A DNA stretch of 64,000 bases from Mytilus galloprovincialis (GCF_965363235.1 NC_134851.1:24539847-24603846), one strand, 5' to 3'. Shown: positions 11,218 through 22,824, counted from the first letter of the stretch. Numbers and translations: made by a program. The notes: generated from the sequence alone by a model not told the origin.

Positions 11218-11720
11218 AATGAAATTGAGAAAGGAAATGGGGAATGTGTCAAAGCGACAATAACCCGACCATAGCGCAGACAACAGCCGAAGGCCACAAT
11301 GGGTCTTCAATGTAGCGAGAAACTCCCGCACCTGTAGGCGCCTTCAGCTGGATCCTTAAAAAATATGTATACTAGTACAGTGATAATGGACGTCATACTA
11401 AACTCTGAATTATACACAAGAAAATAAAATTAAAAATAATACAAGACTAACAAAGGCCAGAGGCTCCTGACTTGGGACAGACGCAAAATTGCAGCGGGGT
11501 TAAACATGTTTATGAGATCTCAACCATCCCTCTATACCGCTAATAGCCAATGTAGAAAAATAGCATAACAATACGCACCTTAAAATTCAGTTCAAGAGAA
11601 GTCTGAGTCCGATGCTGGAAGATGTAACAAAAGAAAATAAATAAAATGACAGTAATACATAAATAACAATAGACTACTACAGTTAACTGATAAGTATTGA
11701 ATTTGGGTACTGACCTCATT
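11218..11720 (+). repeat. R2 dispersed repeat, long copy (~500 bp)
   Basis: It begins AATTGAGAAAGGAAATGG then GAATGTGTCAAAGCGAC, and continues through GGCTCCTGACTTGGGACAG, GGTTAAACATGTTTATGAG and GTTCAAGAGAAGTCTGAG to about AGTTAACTGATAAG. The CTCCTGACTTGGGACAG block also occurs in R1 copies (for example 60530-60550), so R1 and R2 share modules. No coding. Confidence 0.6.
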
Positions 11721-12690
11721 ACAGAATCAATTACTGTAACAGTTCAAACCCATTTTTCTATGACTCTATATTGACTTAAAATCAAATTGGTGTAACTATA
11801 TTGTAAACAAGGATAGTCTACAAAATAGGCACAGAATAAACTTTTGTCTGGTTCATAAAAACAGTTGGTGAAAAAACTGACAATATAGGTGCAATTTGGG
11901 TACTCTCATGTTAGCATCTTCACAACTACACATTTATTTTCATGACTAAAATAAAAGAAAAAGGCAATAAAATACTTCGCCACGCACAGCCTGATACGAC
12001 CACAGATGTATATTAAGCATATAAAAAACTCCATTTTTTTTAAATATATTATATTTTATATATAATTAATTTTGGACCCTTCAAACTTCAATATGGACTA
12101 ATTTGAACAGGTATCAGGTGAACCCAAACATTTCTATTCAGCAGCAGTCTCTAATTACATATCTCCTTAATATTATATGATAGTCTTGCAAAAATATTGA
12201 AAATGTGTACATTTCATTTTTCTTTCTAGCTTCTCTCATGTGAAAGCGGTACATTTTTGGTCACTTTTTATGTGTTGCGTCTAAATAAAAATTGTAACAC
12301 TTTATAGTGACTGAACAGGTTAAACAACTACTTCCCAAGAACCAGAAAAAGAAGACAGCTTGGAACAGCTATTCCAGTATATGTGTGAATAAAAACTCAG
12401 ATCAGAGAAGCATTGACGATATGTTACTTATATGTCCTTGTGAATATCTAGTAAGGAAAGTAATCAATAATTCTGCAAATAATGCAATTTTATCAAGTGG
12501 TTTGTACATTTTCTGTTAAAATTTTCACAAATTTTTACCAAATAACTCATGCGTTTCTTTGAGAAAAAAAAACATGTGCAATTTTGGGAATTAAAGGGAA
12601 AGAAGATCCTTTTTCGGCGGACTGGCGCATGTGAATTATTGTGAATATGCTTACCAAATTATATTTTCTTTATCATGATACCGACGCCGA
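11720..12690. other. Non-coding stretch before the LINE
   Basis: No domain is recognised in either strand. The 70-codon frame at 12307-12519 has no family resemblance I can name. Confidence 0.35.
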
Positions 12691-12699
12691 CATAAAGGA

Positions 12700-14425
12700 G
12701 TACGCATCGTAGGAAAAATGCACAAATTACAGATGATGCAAACAGGAGTGAATACGTAATAGCTAAAAATTCTTACAATAAAGTGAAACGAAAAGCCTAG
12801 TACAATTTTAAGAGGGAAAAAGGTCTGGAACTTTGTAGTATTGCAAAAACGAATCCAAAGAAATTTTGGTCAACCTTAAAGCTAAAAAACAAATCCAAGT
12901 GTGTAGCGAACAACGAAGCAATGTTTAGTTATTTTGAAATTTTTTTAGTTATGAACCCACTCGAGCTATCTGATGCAGTGTTAGATCTTTTAAACAACAC
13001 TTATTTTGATGGTGTAAATATAGATTTATTAGATACAAACATCTCTGAAGACGAAATTATTAAAGCACTAAAGAGACTTAGATCCGGGAAAAGTGGTGGT
13101 AACGATCAAATTGTAGACGAGATGTTTTCGTCATGTCCTTTTTTTTTTAGCACTTATTTTAAAAACTTTGTTCAACTTGATATTTGCTATCGGAGTATAT
13201 CCAGAAAATTGGACTGAATGTTTAGTTATTCCTGTTCCTAAAAGTGGTGATCTTACGAGTCCGATTAATTATAGACCTATATCAGTAAGCATCCTGTCAA
13301 AGTTGTTCATTAGTATTCTAACTGACCGTTTGTTATCGTGGTCTCAGGACGATAATCATATAATAGACAACCAATTTGGATTCCAGCCAGGACGGTCTAC
13401 TGTTGACGCTATATTTACACTACATGGAATTATTTCACATACTCTTCGGCATAAATTAAAACTATATTGTGGCTTCGTAGACTTCCGAAGGGCGTTTGAT
13501 AAGGTGGACAGAAGAATTTTGATATACAAACTTCTCAAACCTAGAGTTAGCAGTAAATTCGTATCAATGGTCAATTCTATTTATTCATCTGTGCGTTTAC
13601 GTGTGCGGTGTTGAGTACTGTCAGAGGCTTTTAATAACCATCTTGGTGTAAAACAAGGCGAGCCCTTATCTCCCTTACTTCTCTTATTTTTTATGAATGA
13701 CATTATTCAAGATATCTCCACTGATGTAAACGAAGATGTCATATCGTTGAATGAAATTCTTATATATTTAATACTTTTTGCTGACGACACCGTTTTATTT
13801 GGAAAAACACCGACTGTTCTGCAACACTTATTTGATAATCTTTTACTTTACTGCAATAAATGGAATATCGAAGTAAACGCTGATAAAACCAAAGTAGTGG
13901 TATTTAGAAATGGATTTAGACCAGTAGACACTAATTTTTACTATGATAACAAGGAACTGCAAGTTGTTAATTCATATGTGTACCTTGGTGTATTATTACA
14001 TTACAACGGAAAGTTTTTAAATGCTCAAAAACATCTAGCACAATAAGGATCTAGAGTCATGTCATCTTTAATTCTTCAAACAATTCTTCATCACTCCAGA
14101 AGTACAGATGTTTCTTTTCCGCAGTATGGTCGGATGCGTCTTAGGCTATGCATCAGAAATATAGGGTTTCCATCGTGCTAAAGATATCGAACTTATTCAT
14201 CATCGTTTTTGTAGATTTGTGTTAAAATTGGGTCGAAATGTACCTACATGTTTTTTATATGGCGAACTTGGCCATTTACCTCTTTTTATTGTTAGAAAAC
14301 AAAACATATTGCAATATTGGTTACATATTATTACAAATAAACCCAAAGTTGTATTTGATGTGTATAAACTCTTGTATGACGATGCTGTCAATGGTTATGT
14401 AAATTGGTCCTAAATATACGAGATT
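12700..14425 (+). mobile_element. Broken non-LTR retrotransposon (LINE) ORF2 with reverse transcriptase
   Basis: Coding-like sequence can be followed across several frames. A linker before the RT runs from about 12740 (NPKKFWSTLKLKNKS) to 13140 (LRSGKSGGNDQI). The frame shifts near 13150. Then come VYPENWTECLVIPVPKSGDL, NYRPISVS, QFGFQPGRSTVDAIF and VDFRRAFDKVD up to an in-frame TGA at 13612-13614. After that follow GVKQGEPLSPLL, the catalytic FADD at 13777-13788 and VNADKTKVVVF, to a TAA at 14044-14046. C-terminal sequence (RNVPTCFLYGELGHLPLF) resumes in a third frame at about 14200-14410. The block order is that of Jockey/CR1-type LINEs. The endonuclease domain and ORF1 are absent, so it is 5'-truncated and inactive. 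Confidence 0.85.
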
Positions 14426-14445
14426 ATGATCTTGCAGTGGCGTAG

Positions 14446-14620
14446 CTAGGTAATTTTTACGTGTACGCCCGAACCTTGGCGAGGGGTCTGAGGGGGTGCC
14501 AACCGCTCAATATCAAAGCACCTGATGGTAGTGGGTTCGAGAAGTCCCGAAAGCTATCGAGTTATCGAGAATGAGATCTACTATTCCTGTCAGCAAGGAT
14601 TTGTATAGTAAGATTTAGTT
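14446..14620 (+). repeat. Dispersed repeat fragment starting CAGTGGCGTAGCTAGG
   Basis: It starts CAGTGGCGTAGCTAGG, followed by GTACGCCCGAACCTTGG. A related piece (GCCGTAGCTAGGCGTCACG) lies at 23406-23480. The end resembles a DNA-transposon terminus, but no matching inverted end is seen here. Confidence 0.35.
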
Positions 14621-14774
14621 TTGCAACTAAAAAAATTTGATCAGCCTTTTAAAGGAAGCATGGTGTATGTGCTAAGGCCACGTCAAGAGCATGTATGTTG
14701 ACATGCTATAAAAACTTTAATATATGGGGATATCTATTCATTCAGTTGAAAATTTTGTTTGAATTCTTCTTAGA

Positions 14775-15025
14775 TATTTGAAATACAATAAATGTTCTAC
14801 CTCAGGCGTATATATTACCTAAGCCGTATTTTAAAATAAGATTATGTGTTTTTAAATTTTCGTCGAAGTTTAACTTGGTTGGAGCGTCACCGAGGAGTCT
14901 TATGTAGACGAAACGCGTGTCTAATGTAAACAATCGATTATCTTTCAAATTGATTTGTTATTCAATATGGTTGTTGTTAGTGTCCTTAAGGCTTTTAATC
15001 ATACTTATCAAAGGTACCGAGGTAT
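14775..15025 (+). mobile_element. Short interspersed element carrying a hammerhead ribozyme motif
   Basis: The sequence runs from about CTACCTCAGGCGTATATATT through CTAAGCCGTATTTT to the hammerhead motif at 14885-14927. At about 15005-15018 lies ATCAAAGGTACC, in inverted orientation relative to the TGGTACCTTTGATAAC tail at 46042-46060. This block order is one I recognise as a widespread mussel repeat. Metazoan hammerheads of this type occur in Penelope-like elements and in small non-coding retrozymes. Which of these applies here is not settled by the sequence. Confidence 0.5.
14885..14927 (+). ncRNA. Degenerate hammerhead ribozyme motif
   Basis: CCGAGGA at 14890-14896 stands where the core CUGANGA is expected. 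Stem II is GTCT/AGAC (14897-14900 with 14906-14909) with a five-base loop. GAAA is at 14910-14913, and a GTC cleavage-site triplet is at 14919-14921. Stem I would be formed by CGTCA (14885-14889) with TAATG (14922-14926), with mismatches. The core position 4 U is C here, so self-cleavage is unlikely. Confidence 0.6.
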
Positions 15026-15039
15026 AATATGATATCTTC

Positions 15040-16215
15040 AGGCTTCTTATTCTAAATACCAAATTAACAATTTAAAAGGAGGAATGTCAGAGGGTCAACG
15101 ATGACCTGACACTTCGTTGTATTCTAGACATGGAACAACTGTGTGCTGTTTACGAGTTCTATAACCAGTGGGAATTATGGTTGGCGATGCACCATGTTTA
15201 TTGTGCATGTATAGTTTTTTATTAATAAATATATGTACTTTTACCAGCAGTTCATGCTCTTACAGGTTCTAACAGCTCATCATCTATCTTTGTTCCAAAG
15301 AAAACTCTCTTTTAACGCTTTCGAAATTATCAATAGATGGTGGGTCTATCACAAATTAAACAAAATTCATATTGACACGTAGATCGGTGCTGCAAGAAAA
15401 CTGTAAAGTGTCCGAAACCAAAAATAAGTATGTATAAGTCTAAAAAAGACGATTTGAGCAAGCTACATATCAGACTTCCAACCAAAAAGATTGCCATCGT
15501 GTCACGCTTACCACCAAGTGCATCATCATTCAAACTGCATGTTCTGAAAGCTAACAAAGACATGGCGTCATAACAAACAAATACGGCAGTAGGTTTACCC
15601 AAGTATGAGTACGGATGAGAAAAATGGTATAAATACATGTACGTCATATTCAGGATTTGATAAATTTGTCATTGTGAAGGAAAAATATATGTATAAGGGA
15701 ACTTGTGCATGTACTGAAATCATTGTAAGCCTTTGTTACACTGAATTATGTCAATAACAGCAAAGTATCAGGAATTGTTCCAGTAAAGGAAAAGCTTCAC
15801 AAGCTCAGTTTTAGAATATGAATTTCGACGGTCTTATATTGTTAAAAATTACAAAATTGAAAATTGAATTATTTATAATAAATTAGATTTTAAAGTATTT
15901 CGTTTCTTGTCAAGAAATAGATTATTCTCAGAAACTTCTCCAGAGTGACAAAAAAAAAACTGTTTATAGGTTTAGCCGAACTAAATCCCGCAAATTCATG
16001 TTTGTTGATAAATATCTATATATATTTAAATTTTGAATACTGGTAAGGAATTCATGCTTGCATTTTTAACTGCAAACCTTTTGACTGCACAAATGTGAGT
16101 GAAAATAAATGCAGTCGTAATAAAACAAAATACGAAAAGAAGTGTTTGTAAAGTATGTAATCCCAAATGTTAAAATAAAGGTCACCGTGAGACCTAACTT
16201 TAGTTTGTAAATCAC
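15040..16215. other. Non-coding stretch, no gene recognised
   Basis: A 105-codon minus-strand frame at 15330-15647 has no recognisable motif and I do not call it. The remainder is AT-rich with short frames only. Confidence 0.35.
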
Positions 16216-16227
16216 CGCATTTTAATT

Positions 16228-16345
16228 TTGCACCTGGGGTCAGTTTTACAACAAATCTTACGACTAAAGCTGGTCGTAAGTCATGAATAGTTTAGTTTAC
16301 TTACGATTAATCTTGTCTTATGTTTTTCTGTGAAACCGACTTCTG
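16228..16345. mobile_element. Probable small MITE (GGGTCAGTTTTACA ends)
   Basis: GGGGTCAGTTTTACAACAAA on the left faces TTTTTCTGTGAAACCGACTT on the right as an imperfect inverted repeat. Inside, CTTACGAC and GTCGTAAG form a further inverted pair. It is about 118 bp and non-coding. Confidence 0.4.
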
Positions 16346-16349
16346 TATC

Positions 16350-17915
16350 TGAAGTTTGGTAAACCTTAGTTTTGCAGCTATATATGTCGTGGGCAGGATT
16401 CTATTATGGTTGGATCCATATCACAGTGACCGGATTTTAGTTGATGACCATCCCCTATTATATGATGTATATGCATACTTAGTTTGGAAATTCAAGGTTC
16501 AACGGTTCAAAAGATATGGACCGGACACAAACCAGACAAGCACGAATCAAACAATGTTTGAACACTTGACGGCTCCAATGTCAATATCAATGTCAAAATG
16601 AACTGATTTAATTTACGTGCCATCCCATAATACATCTCTGAACTAAGTGTGTTTAACATCAGCTCTATAGTTTAAAGCAATGCATTTTATATTTGAAATC
16701 ATTGGTTTTGGATGAACTGTATATCTGTTTACATGTACATGTATAAGTTACCTGATTTAATTCGACACTGGCCGCAAACAAGTGGGGATTGACGGACGGA
16801 CAGACTTAAAATGTGATTCATATATCCTCTTAAACTTTGCTTGTGGTTGTATTAAACGTGTAAGATAGTGAATTCCGATCCGGTTGTTAACAAACAGGAG
16901 ACTATTGTCACTGTTGATGGGACAAAGACGTCTTCTTTTTACTCTCTTTATTGCGTTGATTTCTCTCCCTTTTACCCGTCCAACTTACAAATATTTCATC
17001 ATATTTTTTATTTTTTTTTATTTTGCATGGCACACCATCAATTATAGTAAGTTTTAACACATTTAAGGTCAAATATTTGTTATTATACGTCGTTTTTGTA
17101 GAAAGTACCGTTTTACCTATAGCAGAGTGAAAACGTCAAAATGACCAAAATATTATTGTTCTTGGCCCAAAAGTTGCATGGAATATTTGGTCAAATATAG
17201 TCTCAAAACTGTATATGTCATGTCATTGTATTATACTATTGTTCTCTGCTGTCTATTCATGTTTTATATTATGTATTATTATACTTCCTGTAAGAATGTC
17301 CTTCTATAGAAAAATTGCTCTATTTTTGCATAGTTTTTTAAAAGAAATATATAGCGTTAACTACAGTATGCGAAAATAGTATGCCTTGCTGTTGCAACAG
17401 ACTATTGATTTGCATGTCAAACATTGTCAATTTCAAGTGCAAAGGCGGAGATAAGTTGCTTTGACGGACAAGTGGGTTGGATTTATAAGCATGGCAATTA
17501 ATAAACTATTACAATTGAACAATCGGGGGGAAAATAGAAGATAACTAGAAGATATATTCATTCAAATTTCTCTTACATTTTAAGAGACCTTAAATTGCTG
17601 TAGTTTCTGTTAGAAGGTTATTGTTCATTGTTTACTATGCTTACTGCCGTTGAGGCCAAAATTGTTTGAATACTTTAGAAGTCATTTGTTTACAGATAAT
17701 TTGTTATAATCCGCTATCATTGTTTGTTTTTTTTTTTTTTTTTTGTAAGTTATTGAGTTACATGTATATGAGTATTGTTTTTATACTGCAACTTAGATTA
17801 AACAAATCATAGCTTTTTTAATCGTAACACAAATGTCAAACTTTTTTATCCCTTAATGGACCTCTGATTGTGGAAAAGTGTTCCATGATGAAATTGACAT
17901 TATACAAAATATAGC
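16350..17915. other. Non-coding stretch, no gene recognised
   Basis: The 81-codon frame at 16356-16601 shows no family features. Around 16790 a GACGGACGGACAGAC word resembles the tract in R5/R6 repeats in inverse orientation. A T-run lies at about 17728-17744. Confidence 0.35.
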
Positions 17916-17921
17916 TATTTA

Positions 17922-18474
17922 TCCTGCAATTGGGTGTCCTACTATACAGATACAGCCCTACATATATCGCTATGCTGTATCTGTATACTATACAGATATA
18001 GCTTTAAAGCTCCGCCCACTGCCGGACTGAGTATTGTTTGAACCTATGTGACCTCAGAATGTGTATTCTAGTTGCATTCCAATGACGATGACAATTGGCG
18101 ATTTCAGAACTTGAATGTGTATGATTGTGTTACAAGATCAACCATGTCAATTTCAGCATGCATGTTTAGTGAATGTCAAGTCTGAAGCGTAGGACAACTC
18201 GTACACTTCTGTTTCAAATGAAACAATGTTTTGTTGTTTGTTTTTACTGTTGAAATTAGTTGTTATGTTAAAATAGATAATTATTCACCTTGAGCGATGA
18301 ATTATTGTTGACCATTCGAGATTCTTTTTTGCGAACCCGTCTTTAGCGTAATGTGTGATTTTGATATTACTACGCGGGCCTCAAGGGATTACACATCGCA
18401 AATAAATGCTAAATATGTTAGTTTTTGTGTCTTTCAAAACACAAACAATATACAGAATTAATTGCAGGATAAAG
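17922..18474. repeat. Segment bounded by an inverted 14-mer, with internal palindrome
   Basis: TTTATCCTGCAATT (17920s) and AATTGCAGGATAAA (about 18460-18473) are exact inverses about 540 bp apart. Near 17942-17995, CTATACAGATACAGC faces GCTGTATCTGTATA and is then followed by another ACTATACAGATA. It could be a MITE with short termini. Not assigned. Confidence 0.35.
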
Positions 18475-18623
18475 ACAATAACTGTTTAGTGTCTTTAAAT
18501 ATCAGCTGTATTTGTACTCGGCTCGAAACAGGTGTAGTAGCTCGCTAAAAGCTCGCATACACCTTGTTTCCTAGCCTCGTACAAATACAGCTGATATTTA
18601 AAGACACTAAACAGTTATTGTCT
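18473..18623. repeat. Foldback hairpin 1 (~151 bp)
   Basis: AGACAATAACTGTTTAGTG at the left is mirrored by CACTAAACAGTTATTGTCT at the right. Pairing continues through TTTAAATATCAGCTG into the loop (GAAACAGGTGTA facing TACACCTTGTTTC). Almost the whole segment can pair. No coding capacity, so it is probably a foldback-type MITE. Confidence 0.75.
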
Positions 18624-18768
18624 ATATGCTTCTATATTTAGGAAATAAACACATCTAGTATACATACATCTATATGCAGAGTTACATAAAGCGTATTTTT
18701 TTACACTGAAATACACTATTGTAACAGTCACTATTCCAAATAGTAAACAGTCAGTATAATGATGATAT

Positions 18769-18904
18769 TAATATTGTGTTTAACATTGACTATGGAAAAT
18801 AGTAGCCAGGGTTTGAGACAATAGTGCACTCCCCTTCGGGTCGTGCACTATTGTCTGTAACCCTGGCTACTATTTTCGCATAGTCAATGTTAAACACAAC
18901 ATTA
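18769..18904. repeat. Foldback hairpin 2 (~136 bp)
   Basis: GTGTTTAACATTGACTATG faces CATAGTCAATGTTAAACAC. GACAATAGTGCAC faces GTGCACTATTGTC. The apex is CCCCTTCGGG. It lies about 145 bp after hairpin 1 but has a different sequence. Confidence 0.75.
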
Positions 18905-19390
18905 TTATATAAATATATGTTGTTAATTTTGCCATAGCATGTCTATGCTTCTGCAATAAAGATTCATTCATTCATTCAATGTAAATGTGGTAAATTTTTG
19001 AAGAAAAACCCAAAATTTTGTAAAAAAAAACACCCCAAAAAATGATGTACCATAATCTCAAAATCAATTCTAATCTTCCCTTTGCAATTGAACCTTCTAG
19101 TATAATTTCATAGAGATCCATTCACTTATACTCAAGTTATAATTGTCTAGATACCAAATGTTGAAAACAACTACATGTACGACATAAATCAGCATTACTC
19201 GAAAGCAAATTTTTGACATGCTTGTATTTCCCATTTCAATTCTTAATTTTATTTTGCTGTTATATAAAAACTTGAAACGTAAGCTAACAAAAAAAAAATG
19301 CAAGAAATAACATAAAACTGACTCTGAATTAGTACATGAGATTGATGTAGAACCCACAAAACTGAAGATGATCAGGAATACCGATGGTTT

Positions 19391-20500
19391 TTGTCGAGCC
19401 TGCAACTTTTGTTGCAGAAAGCTCGACATAGGGATAGTGATCCGGCGGCGGCGGCGGCTACGGCGGCGGCTACGGCGGCGGCTACGGCGGCGGCGTTAGC
19501 TAACTTCTTGAAAGCTTTATATTTTAGAAGGTGGAAGACCTGGATGCTTCATACTTTGTATATAGATGCCTCATGTTACGAAGTTTCCGTCAGTCACATG
19601 TCCAATGTCCTTGACCTCATTTTCATGGTTCAGTGACCACTTGAAAAAAAAGTTCAAATTTTTTGTAATGTTGAATTCTCTCTTATTATAAGTAATAGGA
19701 TAACTATATTTGATATGTGCGTACCTTGCAAGGTCCTCATGTCTGTCAGACAGTTTTCACTTGACCTCGACCTCATTTCATGGATCAGTGAACAAGGTTA
19801 AGTTTTGGTGGTCAAGTCCATATCTCAGATACTATAAGCAATAGGGCTAGTATATTCGGTGTATGGAAGGACTGTAAGGTGTACATGTCCAACTGGCAGG
19901 TGTCATCTGACCTTGACCTCATTTTCATGGTTCAGTGGTTATAGTTAAATTTTTGTGTTTTGGTCTGTTGTTCTCATACTATATGCAATAGGTCTACTAT
20001 ATTTGTTGTATGGAATGATTGTAAGGTGTACATATCTAGCGGGCAGATGTCATGTGACCTTGACCTCATTTTCATGGTTCAGTGGTCAAAGTTAAGTTTT
20101 TGAGTTTTGGTCTTTTTATCTAATACTATATGCCATAGGTCAACTATATTTGGTGTATGGAAATATTTAATGATCTTTATGTCAGTCGCGCAGGTTTTAT
20201 TTGACCGTGACCTCATTTTCACGGTTCATTGCACAGTGTTAAGTTTTCTTAGACAATAAGTAATAGGTCAACTATATATGTTGTATAGAAGCATTGATAG
20301 CTGTACATGTCTGCCTGGCATGGTTCATCTGACCTTGACCTCATTTTCAAGGTTCATTGGTCTTTGTTTAGTTATCTTGGTTAATGTTAAGTTTATGGTA
20401 CAGTTGTTATAAAGCTTAGCTTTTTACTTAGGACTATCAACATAATATCAATGATTAGTATAGAAGGCGAGACATTTCAGCGTGTGCACTCTTGTTTTGT
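19391..20500 (+). repeat. R4 dispersed repeat, apparently full-length, with a GGC microsatellite and ~140-bp modules
   Basis: It opens with a small hairpin (GAGCCTGCAACTTTTGTTGC, then AGAAAGCTC). A (GGC)n tract with TAC interruptions follows at about 19443-19497, which is very GC-rich in this AT-rich setting. Then come about six diverged modules, each containing TGACCTCATTTTCATGG, GGTTCAGTGG and an ACTATATTTGGTGTATGG block at roughly 140-bp spacing. It ends near GTGTGCACTCTTG. Other copies are at 41085-41760 (+) and 45430-47760 (-, interrupted). The 81-codon frame across the GGC tract is repeat-derived. Confidence 0.7.
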
Positions 20501-20502
20501 TA

Positions 20503-20640
20503 GAGTCAAGATTTTTTTCACCGAAGCCCTTCAGCGCTATCAATTAAAATTATTTAGTCAAAATTTAACACTAGTATTAAGGTTCTTCATAACAAATTGG
20601 CAAATACGGTCGTAGTTTCACCGTAAAAACTATTGCTCCA
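20503..20640 (+). repeat. Local direct repeat, copy 1
   Basis: GTTAGAGTCAAGATTTTTTT, CGAAGCCCTTCAGCGCTATC and CAAATTGGCAAATACGG are repeated in the same order at 20888-21030, about 390 bp downstream. It begins right at the end of the R4 element. Confidence 0.75.
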
Positions 20641-20887
20641 ATGATTTTATAAGTTAACTTTCACGTAATAAAAATATCTACCCAATCCATGCTACCTCAG
20701 ATTAAGATTTTCTGTTCTTTTTTTAAATTATTATAACTAATATTATACGTTTATAGATTCATTCAAAAAATCAACTTTATGTACTTGTCTCGATTTTGCT
20801 GATGTACTATGAACTTACTTACTATTATAATTATTATATATATATGTAGTGTTTTGCCAATAAACACATTACAAAAAAAGGAATACG

Positions 20888-21030
20888 AATGTTTTTTTGT
20901 TAGAGTCAAGATTTTTTTTACCGAAGCCCTTCAGCGCTATCAATTAAAATTATTTAGTCAAAATTTAACACTAGTATTTAGGATCATCTTAACAAATTGG
21001 CAAATACGGGCGTATTTTCACAGTAAAATC
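20888..21030 (+). repeat. Local direct repeat, copy 2
   Basis: It matches 20503-20640 with a few substitutions (for example CAAATACGGGCG where copy 1 has CAAATACGGTCG). Confidence 0.75.
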
Positions 21031-21361
21031 TTGGGAATTGTATAAAAACAAATTATCAAAAAAAAGACAATAGAACCCCCTCCTGTATTTTCCATCTGAA
21101 CTTAGTATTTTATTTAAGACAAAAACTATATATTAATGTAGCCTAGGGCATTCGTCCTGAACATACATGAAATATTTGCAACTGCACGTTAAGCAACCAA
21201 CAACCAATCAATATATAGAACATTGTCTTGGTATAAAGCTGGCATTTAAGGAAGCGCCTTCCTCATTTCAGTATGATAATAACGTGCGAAGCATTATTTT
21301 GTATAATTGGTAAACAAATACTTTTTCGCTCTGCCTTGTTAACCGCCCATGAACATTGTAA

Positions 21362-22229
21362 GGGAGCAACCATTTAACTTCAAGGGGAATTATGACATTT
21401 TGTCCGAGTCCGAATTTTGTTTAGTTTATCGACGCTATCAATCAATTTTAATTTTTATGCCCCACCTACGATAGTAGAGGGGCATTATGTTTTCTGGTCT
21501 GTGGCTCCGTTCGTTCGTTTGTCCGTCTGTGCGTCCGTCTGTGCGTCCGTTCAGGTTAAAGTTTTTGGTCAAGGTAGTTTTTGATGAAGCTGAAGTCCAA
21601 TCAACTTGAAACTTAGTACACTTGTTGCTTATGATATGATCTTTCTAATTTTAAAGCCAAATTAGACTTTTGACCCCAATTTCACGGTCCACTGAACATA
21701 GAAAATGAAAGTTGGAGTTTCAGGTTAAAGTTTTTGGTCAAGGTAATTTTTGATGAAGCTGAAATCCAATCAACTTGAAACTTAATACACTTGTTGCTTA
21801 TGATATGATCTTTATAATTTTAAAGCCAAATTAGACTTTTGACCCCAATTTCACGGTCCACTGAACATAGAAAATGAAAGTGGGAATTTCAGGTTAAAGT
21901 TTTTGGTCAAAGTAGTTTTTGATAAAATTGAAGTCCAATCAACTTGAAACTTTCTTATTTTAATGCCAAATTAGATTATTACCCAATTTCACGGTCAATG
22001 GAACATGGAAAAGGATAGTGCGAGTGGGGCATCCGTGTACTTTGGACACATTCTTGTTTCAAAATTTTACAATATAAGGCAACCGTATAGGGAAAATCTG
22101 GATTCAGAATTATTTTTTAGGTCATCTGCTTGACCACAATATATGTTTCGTCAATTTGGGGATAAGAATATTTTGTTTAGGAAAAAACCATACCCCCTTA
22201 TTTTTAAAGTTATAAATAGTTGTCCCCTT
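21362..22229. mobile_element. PIF/Harbinger-like MITE interrupted by an R5 repeat
   Basis: The left end GGGAGCAACCATTTAACTTC is preceded by TAA (21359-21361). The right end, now worn, is AAAGTTATAAATAGTTGTCC near 22205-22229. The interior TCATCTGCTTGACCACAATA and GGGGATAAGAATATTTTG match an element at 25838-26095. The R5 repeat 21457-22061 sits in the middle. The three-base TWA target and GGG-starting termini fit PIF/Harbinger. Confidence 0.55.
21457..22061 (+). repeat. R5 dispersed repeat with 169-bp tandem modules
   Basis: It starts ATGCCCCACCTACGATAG, followed by a CCGTCCGTCTGTGCG tract. Three modules start CAGGTTAAAGTTTTTGGTC at 21552, 21721 and 21890 (period 169). It ends with GAGTGGGGCATCCGTGTAC and ACACATTCTTGTTTC. 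The third module has an internal deletion. No coding. Confidence 0.75.
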
Positions 22230-22820
22230 GGTGTATGTCCGCTGTCTGTCAATTGTACCACAAGTGTTGATTTACAGAACTATGTATTTGTCTTGATATA
22301 TATACAATACAAATCGATGCTTTTGGGGGTTTCCGGGTAATGCACATTTTAACTAATAGTGATTTATTAAGCAAGATGGAATATTGCAAAATCTCTTTAA
22401 AAGATCAAATTTCTATATAACTAAACAGGTTTGTTTTAGGACAGGATCAATATTGATATCAAATTTTGAAGGACCGATAGATAAACAAAATCACCCTTGT
22501 AATACATGTACATAGAGATAACCTAATATTATTATATTGATCAAATTGCACACTGACGAAATACGAAAAATGGGGTAAGGTATATTAGATTTAATTTTAC
22601 CTAAAAAACAAAGTTCATTTAATTTTGTTTTTAATTTACTTAAAGAATAATAATTTACATTTTAATTTTATCAGCAATTAAATTTTAATGGGAAAAAAAC
22701 TTACTGCGTGTATGAAATATTGTGTTTTTATTTTCTCTAACTTTTATGTATACGTACAAAGAGACTTCTGCAACAGTCAGTGGAACGAACAAACATGCGC
22801 ACCTGTGTATCATAATCTAT
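22230..22820. other. Non-coding stretch, nothing recognised
   Basis: The region is AT-rich with short frames. No repeat family is recognised beyond the flanking MITEs. Confidence 0.35.
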
Positions 22821-22824
22821 ATGT

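Noticed and set aside
15330..15647. 105-codon minus-strand frame
   Set aside because: No family resemblance, and it looks like ordinary non-coding DNA of this genome.
19391..19636. Alanine-rich 81-codon frame
   Set aside because: It is the GGC tract of the R4 repeat read in one frame. It is not conserved in other R4 copies in the window.
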